Shown one piece after another: positions 51,213-60,800 of a stretch of DNA of 64,000 nt. Under the pieces are notes generated by a model. The model was not told the DNA's origin. It was given only the letters and a program-made list of their open reading frames with translations, and made no database searches. Made by a program: the position numbers and the translations under genes. Each line of letters begins with the position of its first letter. Position 1 is the first letter of the stretch. This DNA comes from JAVVHH01 sp964235765 (GTDB lineage Bacteria; Pseudomonadota; Alphaproteobacteria; Acetobacterales; Acetobacteraceae): assembly GCA_964235765.1 (NCBI GenBank), contig CAXSDH010000003.1:35127-99126 (forward strand). Reading direction: 5' to 3'.

Positions 51213-52196
51213 ATGCCAGGCTTTCCGGTCCACCGGCTGCTGCCGCCACGCGCCGACCTGCCGCCGACGCTTCTGGTGGTGGTCGATACCGAGGAGGAGT
51301 TCGACTGGAACGCGCCGTTCGACCCGGCCAGCACCGCGGTCGAGAACATCGCCTTCCAGCACTTGGCGCAGGACGTGTTCGACCGGCACGGCGTCCGCCC
51401 CACCTACGTGATGGACTACCCCGTCGCCAGCACGCCGGCGGCGGTCGCGGTGCTGAAGGGCTTCCTCCAGGACGGGCGGTGCGACATCGGCGCCCATCTG
51501 CACCCCTGGGTCAATCCGCCCGCCGGCGAGACGATCGGCGCGTTCCACTCCTACGCCTGCAACCTGCCGGGCGACCTGATGCGGCAGAAGCTCGAGGTGC
51601 TGACCCGCATGATCGAGCAGGGGTTCGGGCGCCGGCCCGCCGTCTACAAGGCCGGGCGCTACGGCGTCGGCGCGGCAACGCCAGGGGTGCTGCGCGATCT
51701 CGGCTACGCCGTGGACGTCAGCGTCGTCCCGCACACGGATTTCGCGGCCGATGGCGGGCCGGATTTCAGCGGCCTGCCGGATCAGCCCTTCCTGGCCGCG
51801 GAAGGGCTGCTGGAGGTGCCGCTCTCGGTCGGGTTCGTCGGGCGGGCGGCCGGGGCCGGGCCTCGGCTGCATCCGTTTCTGCTGGCGGGCCGGCGCCTGC
51901 GGCTGCCCGGCATCGCGGCCCGGCTCGGCCTGCTCGAGCGCCTGCGGCTGAGCCCCGAAGGGCACGCGACCCACGACCTGATCCGCCAAACCGAAGCGGC
52001 CCTGGCGCGTGGCCGGCGATACATGATGCTGACCTATCACAGCTCGAGCCTGATGCCCGGCGGCTCGCCCTATGCCGCGACGGTTCGCGACCGCGATGCC
52101 CTCCTCCGGACGCTCACCGAGTACCTGCAGTACTTCATGGCGCTGCCCGATGCCGCCACGACGACGGTCCGCGCCATGGCTGCCGGCACTTCATAA
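51213..52196 (+). CDS. WalW-like polysaccharide deacetylase family protein
   Basis: The 327-residue protein has a deacetylase-like barrel: TLLVVVDTEEEFDWNAPFDP at the start, CDIGAHLHPWVNPP with two histidines, and a YHSSSLMPGGSPY segment near the end. This pattern fits the WalW group of surface-polysaccharide genes. The ATG at 51213 is chosen for the family-like VHRLLPPRADLPPTLL leader. It precedes an ATP-grasp fusion gene by 120 bases and may share a transcript. The glycan target is unknown. Confidence 0.78.
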   Translation: MPGFPVHRLLPPRADLPPTLLVVVDTEEEFDWNAPFDPASTAVENIAFQHLAQDVFDRHGVRPTYVMDYPVASTPAAVAVLKGFLQDGRCDIGAHLHPWVNPPAGETIGAFHSYACNLPGDLMRQKLEVLTRMIEQGFGRRPAVYKAGRYGVGAATPGVLRDLGYAVDVSVVPHTDFAADGGPDFSGLPDQPFLAAEGLLEVPLSVGFVGRAAGAGPRLHPFLLAGRRLRLPGIAARLGLLERLRLSPEGHATHDLIRQTEAALARGRRYMMLTYHSSSLMPGGSPYAATVRDRDALLRTLTEYLQYFMALPDAATTTVRAMAAGTS

Positions 52197-52316
52197 GGCC
52201 GTCTTTCCTATACATCCCCGCCCCGATCCGCTAGGCAGGCGGGCGGACCGGGGGTGCGGCCGCGCGGTTCAGGCGCCCGGGGCGGACCCTGATTGCTGAT
52301 GAATAAGGATTGAGGG

Positions 52317-54041
52317 TTGGGCCGGGGCAAAGTGCTTGTCGTGGGCGACGATACGCGCAGCTTCCTGGCGACCGTCCGGTCGCTGGGGCGCCAGGGCATC
52401 GTGGTGCACGCCGCGCCGACCGACTTCCGCTCGCCTGCCCTGGCCTCCCGCTACATCGCCGCCATTCACGACCTGCCGCCCTGGATGAACGAGGGCGCGG
52501 AATGGCTGGCCGCCATGCAATCGCTGCTGCAAGCCGAAGCCTTCGACCTGGTGATCCCTTGCGACGAGCGGGCCTTGCTGCCGCTGCAACGCCACCGCGC
52601 CGCGCTGTCCGCCTTCGCCCGCCTGGCGATCCCGGACGACGCGGCCATCGAAGTGCTGTTCGACAAGCACGCCACGCGGGAGCTGGCGCGCCGCATCGGC
52701 GTGCCCGTCTCCCCGGGGCGGCTGGCGCGGGCGGACGACACCGCTGCGGGGCTGCTGGCCGAGTTCGGCGCGCCGCTCGTCCTCAAGCCGCGCCGGTCCT
52801 ACACGCTCGACGGGCTCGGCACGCGCGGCCGCGTGCTGGTGCTGAGCGACCCGGCCAAGCTCGACCGCGCCCTGGCTGACAACGATCCCGGCAGCACGTT
52901 GCCCGGCAGCACCTTGCCCGGCAGCACCTTGGTCGAGGCGTACTTCGCCGGGCGCGGCCTCGGCGTTTCGATCCTGGCCAGCGCCGGCCACCTGCTGCAG
53001 GCCTTCCAGCACCACCGCGTGCACGAGCGCTCCGGCAGCAGCTTCTACCGGGTCAGCGCCCCGTTGGACCCCGAGCTGGTGGCGGCCTGCGCGGCGGTGG
53101 CGGCGGCGGTGGACTACACCGGCGTGGCGATGTTCGAGTTCAAGCGCAACGACGCTGGCGGCTGGGTTCTGCTGGAGGTGAACGCGCGGCCTTGGGGGTC
53201 GCTGCCGCTGCCGGTGGCGCTCGGCGTCGATTTCCCGTACCGCTGGTATCAGCTGCTGGTCGAGCGTGTGGAAACGCCCGCTGTACCCTACAAAACCGGC
53301 GTCTATGGCCGCAACCTGCTGCCCGACCTCGTGGCGTGCGTGGCGGATGCGCAGGCGAGCCGCCTGCCGAAGGCGCGCTTCGCCCTGTTCATGGCCAAGC
53401 GCCTGCTGGAGGTGACTCGTACGTTGACCGGGTCGGAGGTGCAGGACGTGATGGTGCGGGACGATCCCCGCCCCGCCCGGGCCGAACTGGCGCGCGCGCT
53501 GCGCAGCGCCACGCGCCGGGTCGCGCGGCGAGTGTCCGGCGGGGCCGCGCGGCTGCGGGCCGCCGCCGCCGCAAAGGTGCGGGCCGCGGCGGCAGGCGGG
53601 CGTCCCGTGCGGGTGCTGTTCGTCTGCCAGGGCAACATCTGCCGCAGCCCCTTTGCCGAAGCCGCCTTGCGCTCCCGCCTCAGCGGCCCGGCGGCGGCCG
53701 AGATCGCCTCCGCCGGCATGATCCCGCGCCCCGGCCGCTCCACCCCCGGCTTCGGCGTCGCTGCGGCGGGCGCACTCGGGCTCGAGCTGGCCGCCCATCG
53801 CTCCGCCTGGCTCACCCGCGCGGCGGCCACGGCGGCCTCGCTGATCATCGTGTTTGACGACGTGAACGTGGCCGCCATCGCCGACCGCTACCCGGACCTG
53901 CGAACGCCTGTGGTGAAGCTCGGCGACCTCATCGGCGAGGGCGACATCGCCGACCCGGTGGACGGCGACCGCGCCCTGTTCGACGACACCTACGCGCAGA
54001 TCGGGCGCGGAATCGAGGCGCTCGCCCGCCTCTTGGCATAG
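52317..54041 (+). CDS. ATP-grasp ligase fused to a low-molecular-weight protein-tyrosine phosphatase
   Basis: The 574-residue protein has an ATP-grasp part (about 1-375): VLVVGDDTRSFLATVRSLG, LVLKPRRSYTLDG for ATP binding, AMFEFKRNDAGGWVLLEVNARPWG-like metal ligands. A basic alanine/arginine linker follows (about 376-430). The rest is a phosphatase with the CX4CR-type loop VCQGNICRSPFAEA (Cys437) and the DP motif IADPVDGD near the end. ATP-grasp enzymes of this type join a carboxylate to an amine. The phosphatase half resembles Wzb/Wzi-type regulators of polysaccharide export. A TTG at 52317 or GTG at 52332 could be the start. The fusion is intact, with no frameshift. Confidence 0.87.
   Translation: MGRGKVLVVGDDTRSFLATVRSLGRQGIVVHAAPTDFRSPALASRYIAAIHDLPPWMNEGAEWLAAMQSLLQAEAFDLVIPCDERALLPLQRHRAALSAFARLAIPDDAAIEVLFDKHATRELARRIGVPVSPGRLARADDTAAGLLAEFGAPLVLKPRRSYTLDGLGTRGRVLVLSDPAKLDRALADNDPGSTLPGSTLPGSTLVEAYFAGRGLGVSILASAGHLLQAFQHHRVHERSGSSFYRVSAPLDPELVAACAAVAAAVDYTGVAMFEFKRNDAGGWVLLEVNARPWGSLPLPVALGVDFPYRWYQLLVERVETPAVPYKTGVYGRNLLPDLVACVADAQASRLPKARFALFMAKRLLEVTRTLTGSEVQDVMVRDDPRPARAELARALRSATRRVARRVSGGAARLRAAAAAKVRAAAAGGRPVRVLFVCQGNICRSPFAEAALRSRLSGPAAAEIASAGMIPRPGRSTPGFGVAAAGALGLELAAHRSAWLTRAAATAASLIIVFDDVNVAAIADRYPDLRTPVVKLGDLIGEGDIADPVDGDRALFDDTYAQIGRGIEALARLLA
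52887..52931 (+). repeat. three-copy 15-bp tandem repeat in the ATP-grasp domain
   Basis: CCCGGCAGCACGTTG at 52887 is followed by CCCGGCAGCACCTTG at 52902 and 52917, encoding PGSTL three times directly before VEAYFAGRG. The repeat lies where related ATP-grasp proteins would have a short loop before the next strand. Confidence 0.9.
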
Positions 54042-54051
54042 TCCTCACCCT

Positions 54052-54094
54052 GCGCCAGCATGGCGCCACTGATTTTCACGCGCCAGCATGGCGC
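54052..54094. promoter_or_regulatory. pair of identical inverted repeats upstream of the LLM oxidoreductase
   Basis: GCGCCA-GCA-TGGCGC occurs at 54052-54066 and again at 54080-54094, 28 bases apart. Each is a 6-bp inverted repeat with a three-base centre. They lie between the stop at 54041 and the ribosome site AAAGGA before ATG 54118. The spacing of close to three helical turns suits two dimeric regulators on one DNA face, but they could also be a simple duplication. Confidence 0.4.
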
Positions 54095-54117
54095 CTCGGC
54101 ATTTAAAGGAGACCGCC

Positions 54118-55329
54118 ATGGCCCGCCGCGGCATGCAGTTCGGCATCTTCTTGGCGCCCTTCCATCGCCTCGGCGACAACCCCACGCTGGCCATCGCCCG
54201 CGACATCGAGATGATCGAGCATCTCGACCGGCTGGGCTACGACGAGGCCTGGATCGGCGAGCACCACTCCGCCGGCTGGGAAGTGATCGCCGCGCCCGAG
54301 CTGGTGATCGCCGCCGCCGCCGAGCGTACCAAGCACATCCGGCTGGGCAGCGGGGTCACGAGCCTGCCGTACCATCACCCGTTCCTGGTCGCGCAGCGCT
54401 TCGTGCAGCTGGACCACATGACGCGCGGCCGGGCCATGCTGGGCTGCGGGCCGGGGGCGCTGGTGTCGGACGCCTACATGCTCGGCATCGAGGCCAGCAC
54501 GCAGCGGCGGCGCATGGATGAGTCGCTCGAGGCCATCATGGCCCTGCTGCGCTGCGATGGCCCGGTCACGCGCAAAACCGACTGGTTCGAGATGAACGAG
54601 GCGCGCCTCCACCTCCGCCCCTATACCGACCCGCACTTTCCCATCTCAGTCGCCAGCACGCTCACCCCCTCCGGCCCGGCCGCGGCGGGCAAGCATGGCG
54701 TCGGCATGCTCTCGCTCGGCGCCGGAATGCCGGGCGGGCCGCAAGCCATCGCCGGACAGTGGCGCATCGTGGAGGAGGAGGCGGCCCGCCACGGCAAAAC
54801 CGTCAGCCGGGCAAACTGGCGCATGGTGATGAACGTGCACGTCGCCGAGACGGACGAACAGGCGCTGGCCGATGTGCGGGTGGGCGAGCGCATGGAAACC
54901 GTCACCTATTTCGAGGACGCGCTGGGCCGCCCGCCCGGCCGCAGCCAGGACCCGCTGACCGACGGCGTCGCCGCCGGCACCACCCTGGTGGGGTCGCCCG
55001 AGACGGTCGCGCGCGGCATCCAGAACCTGGTCGACCACAGCGAGGGCGGCTTCGGCGGCTTCCTGTTCCGCGCCCATGACTGGGCGGACCGTGAGGCGAC
55101 CTGGCGCAGCTACGAGCTGTTCGCCCGCTGGGTCGCGCCCCGCTTCCAGCAATCCCTCGACATGCCGCAGGCGAGCTGGGAGTGGTGCGTGGAGAACCGC
55201 AAGACGATCTTCGGCCCGAACGTGGCCGCCCTGCGGCAGGCCTTCACCGATGCGGGCCGCGCGGTGCCGGACCAGTTCGACGCGCGGGCGGCGGGCGCGC
55301 GGGACGTGGTTCCGCAGCCGGCGAAGTAG
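54118..55329 (+). CDS. LLM-class (luciferase-like) flavin-dependent oxidoreductase
   Basis: The 403-residue TIM-barrel protein has FGIFLAPFHRLGDNPT, GYDEAWIGEHHSAGW, IRLGSGVTSLPYHHPF and MLGCGPGALVSDAYMLG. It also has the LVGSPETVARGIQNL segment of the bacterial luciferase superfamily. It would use FMNH2 or F420H2 with oxygen or another acceptor; the substrate is unknown. The ATG at 54118 follows AAAGGA with ideal spacing, while in-frame starts upstream lie within the inverted repeats. Fourteen bases separate it from the next gene. Confidence 0.9.
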   Translation: MARRGMQFGIFLAPFHRLGDNPTLAIARDIEMIEHLDRLGYDEAWIGEHHSAGWEVIAAPELVIAAAAERTKHIRLGSGVTSLPYHHPFLVAQRFVQLDHMTRGRAMLGCGPGALVSDAYMLGIEASTQRRRMDESLEAIMALLRCDGPVTRKTDWFEMNEARLHLRPYTDPHFPISVASTLTPSGPAAAGKHGVGMLSLGAGMPGGPQAIAGQWRIVEEEAARHGKTVSRANWRMVMNVHVAETDEQALADVRVGERMETVTYFEDALGRPPGRSQDPLTDGVAAGTTLVGSPETVARGIQNLVDHSEGGFGGFLFRAHDWADREATWRSYELFARWVAPRFQQSLDMPQASWEWCVENRKTIFGPNVAALRQAFTDAGRAVPDQFDARAAGARDVVPQPAK

Positions 55330-55343
55330 GTGGCCTGCGGGGC

Positions 55344-57779
55344 TTGAAGGCCCGGAACCTCGCCCTTCTGGCAGCCTGCTGCCTCATCGGCCCCGCGATC
55401 TCGGTGCTGATGGGGCAGGACGCCAATTGGGACCTGCTGAACTACCACCTCTACAACGGCGCGGCGCTGCTGCAGGGCCGCTTCGGGCACGACCTGCTTG
55501 CGGCCGGGATGCAGAGCTATCTCAACCCCGTGCTCGACGCCGCCTATGCCGGGCTGGCGCTGGGGCCGCTGCGCAACCACCCGCGCCTGCTCGCGGCGGC
55601 CACCGGCCTGTGGTTCGCCGCGACGCTCTACTTCGCGGTGCGGCTGGCCCTGCTCCTCTACCCCCGCCCGCTCTATCCCGAACGAACCGTGCCGGTGCTC
55701 GCCGGCACGCTGCTGGGCGTCAGCGGCGCGGCGGTGGTGTCGCAGATCGGCACGACCACGGGCGAGCTGCCGGCGGGCGCCGTCATGCTCGGCGGCCTGT
55801 TCCTGCTGCTGCGCGGGTCGGCCGGGGGCGCGCCCTCCGCCCGGTGCGTGGCGCTCGCCGGCCTGCTGTTCGGCCTCGCGGCTGGCCTGAAGCTGACCGC
55901 CGCCGCCTACGCGCCGGCCGCCTGCCTCGCCGCCGCCAGCCTGTACCGGCCCAGCCCGTACCGGGCCAGCCTGCACCGGGCCAGCCGGATGCCCGTGGCC
56001 TGCGCCGTGTTCACGGCAGGCTGGCTCGCGGGCTTCGCGGTGGCCGACGGTTGGTGGGCGTTGCAGCTCTACCAGCGGTTCCAAAGCCCCGTGTTCCCGC
56101 TGTTCAACGGCGTGTTCCGCTCGCCCTGGTACCCGCCCGCCGGCGTCATCGACGACCGCTTCTTCCCAAGCGGCCTCCTGCAATGGCTGTTCTACCCCTT
56201 CTACTGGATCGGCGGCAGCGCCTCGCCGAGCGACCTGCCCTTCCGCGATCCGCGCGCCGCCGTGGCGCTCGGCCTGGGGATCCTCGCCGCCTTGCCCTGG
56301 CCGGGCCGGCCCCGGCTCACGCCCGTGCAGCGGGCCACCCTGATATTCCTCGCCCTCGGCTACGCCGCCTGGCTCGCGAGCAGCTCCATCCTGCGCTACG
56401 CCGTGGTGATAGAGGTGGTGGCCGGCCTCGCCGTGCCTTTGCTGCTGGCCCGCCTGCTGCCCGCCCGGCTGCTCCCCGCCCGCCTGCCCCCTGGCCGGGC
56501 CCTGGCCGGCGGCCTCGTCGTCGTGCTTGGCATCGTGCTGCCCGCCACCCGCTACCCCGCGTCGTTCCGCGTCCCCTACGGCCCGGAAACGCTGCGTGCG
56601 GATGTGGACTGGGTCGAGCCCGGCATGCTGATCGTGCTGACCTTCCGGGGCCCCGTCGCCCACATCGTGCCGCTCATGCCCCACCAGGCAAGCATCGCCG
56701 TCATGAACGTCGGCGATACCGTGCTGGAGGCGCGCGGCTGGCCGCTGCACGACGCGATGCTCCGCCGCGTGCGCGACCACCCCGGCCGCATCGTCGTCGT
56801 CACGCAAGGCCACCCGCTCGGCCGCTTCCCCGAGCTGGGCGAAATCGGGCTCGACCCGGCGCTTTCGAACTGCCGCCCCGTCAGCACCACCTTCGTGCCA
56901 GCGAGCCAGGCCGGCATCCACGCCTGCGACGCGCGGAGGCTCGAGCCTGCGCCCATGCCCAGCCCGTTCTGGGCGCAGGCAGCGCTGCGCTATCGCACCC
57001 TGGCGCAACCGCCGGACGCCGGGCAGACCCTGATCGGGGCCGCCTATCTCCGCGCCGCCGGCCCGCCCGCCCGCGGCACCCGCTTCATCGACTGGACGGA
57101 CCTGCTATGGAGCGGGGTGCGGCATCCCGCCGGCACGCTGCCGCCCCGGCCCGACCCGGACACGCTCTACGTGCTCGCGCCGGAGTTCGCCCTCGCCATG
57201 GCCGCGCGGCTCGACCCGGCGGTGGACGCCATCGGCCGCGTGGACGGCGTGGTCGTCGCCGCGCCGGGCTGGCGTACCTGCGCCGCCTGCACGGCGCCGC
57301 TCCTGCCGCTCCGGATCGGCCTCGATGCGCCGCCGCTCGCCATCGGGGCCACGCGGCGGCTCGGCCCGGAGGCGCGCCCCAGCGGGTACCTGGGCGATGG
57401 CTGGTGGCCGCAGGAGCCTTCGTCGGTGTGGTCGCAAGGCGAGGCCGAGATGCTGATCCCGATCGCCGCAGACCTGCCGGACCGCTCGACGCTCGTGCTC
57501 AAAGGAACCGCCTTCACCGGGCCGGGCCTGCCGGCGCAGCGCGTCACCGCCGAGGCGGCCGGGCATCCGGAAGCGGCGGCCTCGCAAAGCTTCGCAGGCG
57601 AAGGCGTGCTCCGGCTGCCGCTCCGCCGCGCGTGGCTGCAGCCGGGCCCGGACGGCACGCTGCTGCTGCGCCTCCGCCTGCGCTTCCCCGACGCCGCCAG
57701 CCCGACCCAGCTAGGCGTCAGCACCGATCCCCGCCGCCTCGGCCTCTCCCCCGCGAGCGTCGGGCTCGAAGGCGAGTAG
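55344..57779 (+). CDS. polytopic membrane protein, possible GT-C-type glycosyltransferase
   Basis: The protein is about 811 residues long. Roughly ten membrane helices occupy the first 430 residues and a large periplasmic part follows. DANWDLLNYHLYNGAALLQG early in the chain has the acidic residue after the first helix that GT-C enzymes use, and the helix pattern fits. The C-terminal part (from about 430) has DWVEPGMLIVLTF and LYVLAPEFALAMA segments but no known domain. The TTG at 55344 is the best start, just after the LLM stop; CTG or further upstream options are poorer. Function is not established; a role in glycan transfer is an inference. Confidence 0.65.
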   Translation: MKARNLALLAACCLIGPAISVLMGQDANWDLLNYHLYNGAALLQGRFGHDLLAAGMQSYLNPVLDAAYAGLALGPLRNHPRLLAAATGLWFAATLYFAVRLALLLYPRPLYPERTVPVLAGTLLGVSGAAVVSQIGTTTGELPAGAVMLGGLFLLLRGSAGGAPSARCVALAGLLFGLAAGLKLTAAAYAPAACLAAASLYRPSPYRASLHRASRMPVACAVFTAGWLAGFAVADGWWALQLYQRFQSPVFPLFNGVFRSPWYPPAGVIDDRFFPSGLLQWLFYPFYWIGGSASPSDLPFRDPRAAVALGLGILAALPWPGRPRLTPVQRATLIFLALGYAAWLASSSILRYAVVIEVVAGLAVPLLLARLLPARLLPARLPPGRALAGGLVVVLGIVLPATRYPASFRVPYGPETLRADVDWVEPGMLIVLTFRGPVAHIVPLMPHQASIAVMNVGDTVLEARGWPLHDAMLRRVRDHPGRIVVVTQGHPLGRFPELGEIGLDPALSNCRPVSTTFVPASQAGIHACDARRLEPAPMPSPFWAQAALRYRTLAQPPDAGQTLIGAAYLRAAGPPARGTRFIDWTDLLWSGVRHPAGTLPPRPDPDTLYVLAPEFALAMAARLDPAVDAIGRVDGVVVAAPGWRTCAACTAPLLPLRIGLDAPPLAIGATRRLGPEARPSGYLGDGWWPQEPSSVWSQGEAEMLIPIAADLPDRSTLVLKGTAFTGPGLPAQRVTAEAAGHPEAAASQSFAGEGVLRLPLRRAWLQPGPDGTLLLRLRLRFPDAASPTQLGVSTDPRRLGLSPASVGLEGE
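55941..55985 (+). repeat. three-copy 15-bp repeat in the membrane protein gene
   Basis: CTGTACCGGCCCAGC (55941), CCGTACCGGGCCAGC (55956) and CTGCACCGGGCCAGC (55971) encode LYRPS, PYRAS and LHRAS. They form a basic loop between two membrane helices. Confidence 0.85.
56439..56498 (+). repeat. four-copy 15-bp repeat in the membrane protein gene
   Basis: Units starting at 56439, 56454, 56469 and 56484 encode LLLAR, LLPAR, LLPAR and LPPGR at the cytoplasmic edge of a membrane helix. The second and third copies differ at three bases. Confidence 0.8.
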
Positions 57780-57816
57780 CGATCGGGCCGGTGTCATCGG
57801 GCGCGGCGCGCCAGGT

Positions 57817-60800
57817 TCAATCGAAGATCTTGAACAGCCCGCGCAAGAACCCGGGCGTGAGCGCGGACAGCGGGTTGACGCTGACGGCCGGGTCGGCGAG
57901 CGCGCCGCGGACGCTGTAGTCCACCGCCACCAGGCCGCCGCCCCGCTCCGGGCTGAACACGCGGCCGATCAGCGGGATGCGGCCGAGCAGCGAGTTGAAC
58001 ACGTACGCCGGCACGATGGTGCCCTTGATGTCGGCCAGCTTGCGCGCGACGTCGATGCGGCCCCGCGCGGTGATGCCCAGCGAGAGGCTGTACGCCCGCG
58101 CCTCGCCGATCTCCAGCACGTCCCCGCCATAGCGGAACGGCAGGGTCATGTGCGAAAACAGCAGGCCGGGCCCGCTCAGCGCGTCCACCACGCCGAACAC
58201 CGTGACCGCCTGCAGCACCTTGCCGACGATCGGCGCGCCGCGCAGGTGGAACTCGCTCAAGTCCGCGGTGCCGGATAGCGGCGGGTCCGCCTGGGTGTCG
58301 TCGTAGTGCGCCTCCAGCGACAGCCGGCCGCCCTGCACCGTGTCGATGACGTCGAACGCCCGCAGCAAGGCCCCGCCATCGGCGGCACGCAGGCTGACCA
58401 GGCGTCCGTTGCCCTGCGGCGCGATCACCGCCTGGATGCGCTCGGGGCCGGTGGATTCCGCGCGCAGCACCCGCAGCCGGCGTCCGTCGCTCTCCGCATG
58501 GGCGGACACCCCGCCGATGCTGCGCTGCTCGCCCAGCAGCACGCGCTCGAACCGCACGTCGGCGACCCACGGCGTGCCCGCTTCCTGCGGAGCCGAGGGC
58601 GTCCGGGCCGGCTTGCGGGACAGCTCGGTCGAGAGATCGAGCAGCGGGCCGGACAGGCGGACGTGGATGGGCCCGGCAGGGGTGAGCGGGAAGCGGACCT
58701 CGCCGGCGGCCTGGGTGGGGCCAAGCACGATCCGCTCGAGCCGCAGCAGCGCCGGGCGCTCGCCCACCATCTCGGCGCGGCCGACCACCTGCATGCCCGG
58801 GCCTCGCGCCTGGATGGAGCCGATGCCCAGCAGCTTGTCGCCTTGCAGCAGAACCTGGGCCGAGGCCTCGGCCGGCTGCCCCGGCGCCTTCCGCCACCCG
58901 GCCAGCGCCAAGCCGGTATTCCGCAGGTCGGCCTGCAAGCGCACGTCCGCCCGCCCGTCGCGACGCGCGGCGTAGGCGGCGTTGAAGCCCATGGCGCCGG
59001 CGGTGATCAGCCCGCCCGGGTCGAGCCCGGCCCCGGTCAACTGCCGCGCCGTCGCCCGGCCCGCAAGCGAGGCCCGCCGCACGACCTGCGATGGCGGGCC
59101 GCCGCGAAAGTCCATCTCGACGGTGATGGCGCCGGGAATGTCGGCGATGGCGGCGTGGCCGGAGACCTTCAGCGCCTCCGAGGTCACGTCGATGCCGATG
59201 TCCCCGTGGTCCAGGTCCCGCCCGGCGACCAGCCCGCCGAGGCGCAGGCCCGAGAGCCTGCCCTGCGCGTGGATCTTCACCTGGTCGAAATCCAGGTCGT
59301 GCTCCAGCGGCAGGTCGACCGTCAGCTTGCCGGCGAGCGCCCCGGCCGGGTTGCGCATCGGGATGGGCTTGCGGTCCAGCAGCTTCAAGCGGGGCTGTTT
59401 CAACAGCGCCAACAGCTCCGGCACCGACCCCGTCACGTCGGTGGCGACGGCCATGATCTGGTCCTTCACCGAGAGCCCGGTGATGCGGACCATTCCGTTC
59501 TGCAGCGCCATCCCGCCCTGCCGGGCGGAGGGCACGGCGATCTCGATCACGTCCGGCCCCTGCACGGTCAGCACCGCCCGCGCATGCTCGATCGGCGGCA
59601 CCGGGCGGAGCCAATGGATGGTGAGGTCGTCGCCCAGCAGGGTGCCGCTCGCCTCGTTCAACTTGAAGTCCGAGAGGTCCTCGGCAGCCTCGACGGTGAG
59701 GCGCACCGCACCGTCCCTGGCCGTGCCGGAGGTCACGTTCCGGGTCAGCCAGGGCCGCACATGCCCACCCCAGGCGGCCGGCCACAGGGCCGGCAGGTCG
59801 GCGAAGGCCGCATGGTCCAGCGTGGCCTCGAACTCGCCGTGCAGCCGCCCGGGGGGCCGCGTCACCTCGCCGCTGAGGCCGAGCGTGGTGGACCACGCGC
59901 CGCCCGGGGAGGCCAGCACGGCCTGTGCCCGGCGCAGCCCCAGCCTGACCGGCTTGCGGTCGCCCTCGTTCCAGGCGGCAACGGCATCGATCGCCAGGCT
60001 CTGGAACGGCAATTCCCCCCCGCGCAGCCGAAGCTTGCCGCCAGTGGCCGTGGCGTGCAGCTCCGCGGCGCGGGGTTCCAGGCTGGCCGACAGGTCCAGC
60101 GTCAGGGCGCCCTGGATGGTGGTGTCGATCGCGCCGAGCCGCGCCAGGGCCGGATCGGCCTCGGACAGCGTCGTCGTGCGCAGCGGCTCCAGCGTCGCCT
60201 CGATCCGCGTTCCGCCGCCCGGCGCCAGGTCGGCCTTCAGGTGCAGCGAGGCTTCGGCCCCGCCCAGGGTGACGCTGCCCTCCGCCTTCCCGCGCACGCC
60301 GCCGCCGGGCTGCCGCTCCAGGTCCAGTTCGGCAATGCCCACCCGTATGGTGACGCCGAGCTGCTGGTCCACGACCTCCAGCGCCGAATCCCGCAACTGC
60401 ACGTGCTGCAATTGCGACAGCGCCTCGAGCCCGGCCGAACCCTGTCGATCCGTGCCGGCCGGACGGCGCAACTCGTCCATCGTCTGCGCCACGCCGGGGC
60501 CGGCATCCCCCGCCCCACTCCCTGGGCCGGCATCGCCCGGGGTCAGGGCGCCGAGGTCGAAGGTGACGGCGCCGTCGGCCGCCAGCAGCGCACGCAGGCG
60601 CAGGCCGGACAGCACCACGCTGCGCGGCGCGGCCTGCCCGGCCACCAGGCGGCCGAGCGACACCGATACGTCGGCCTGCGCCACCTCGGCGCCGGGCGCG
60701 CCCGACTGGTTGACGACGCGCACATCCCGCAGCCGCAGTTCCAGCCCGTGATCGGGGCCCTTCTGGAACCCCTGCCAGCGCACGCTGGCCTGGCCGATGT

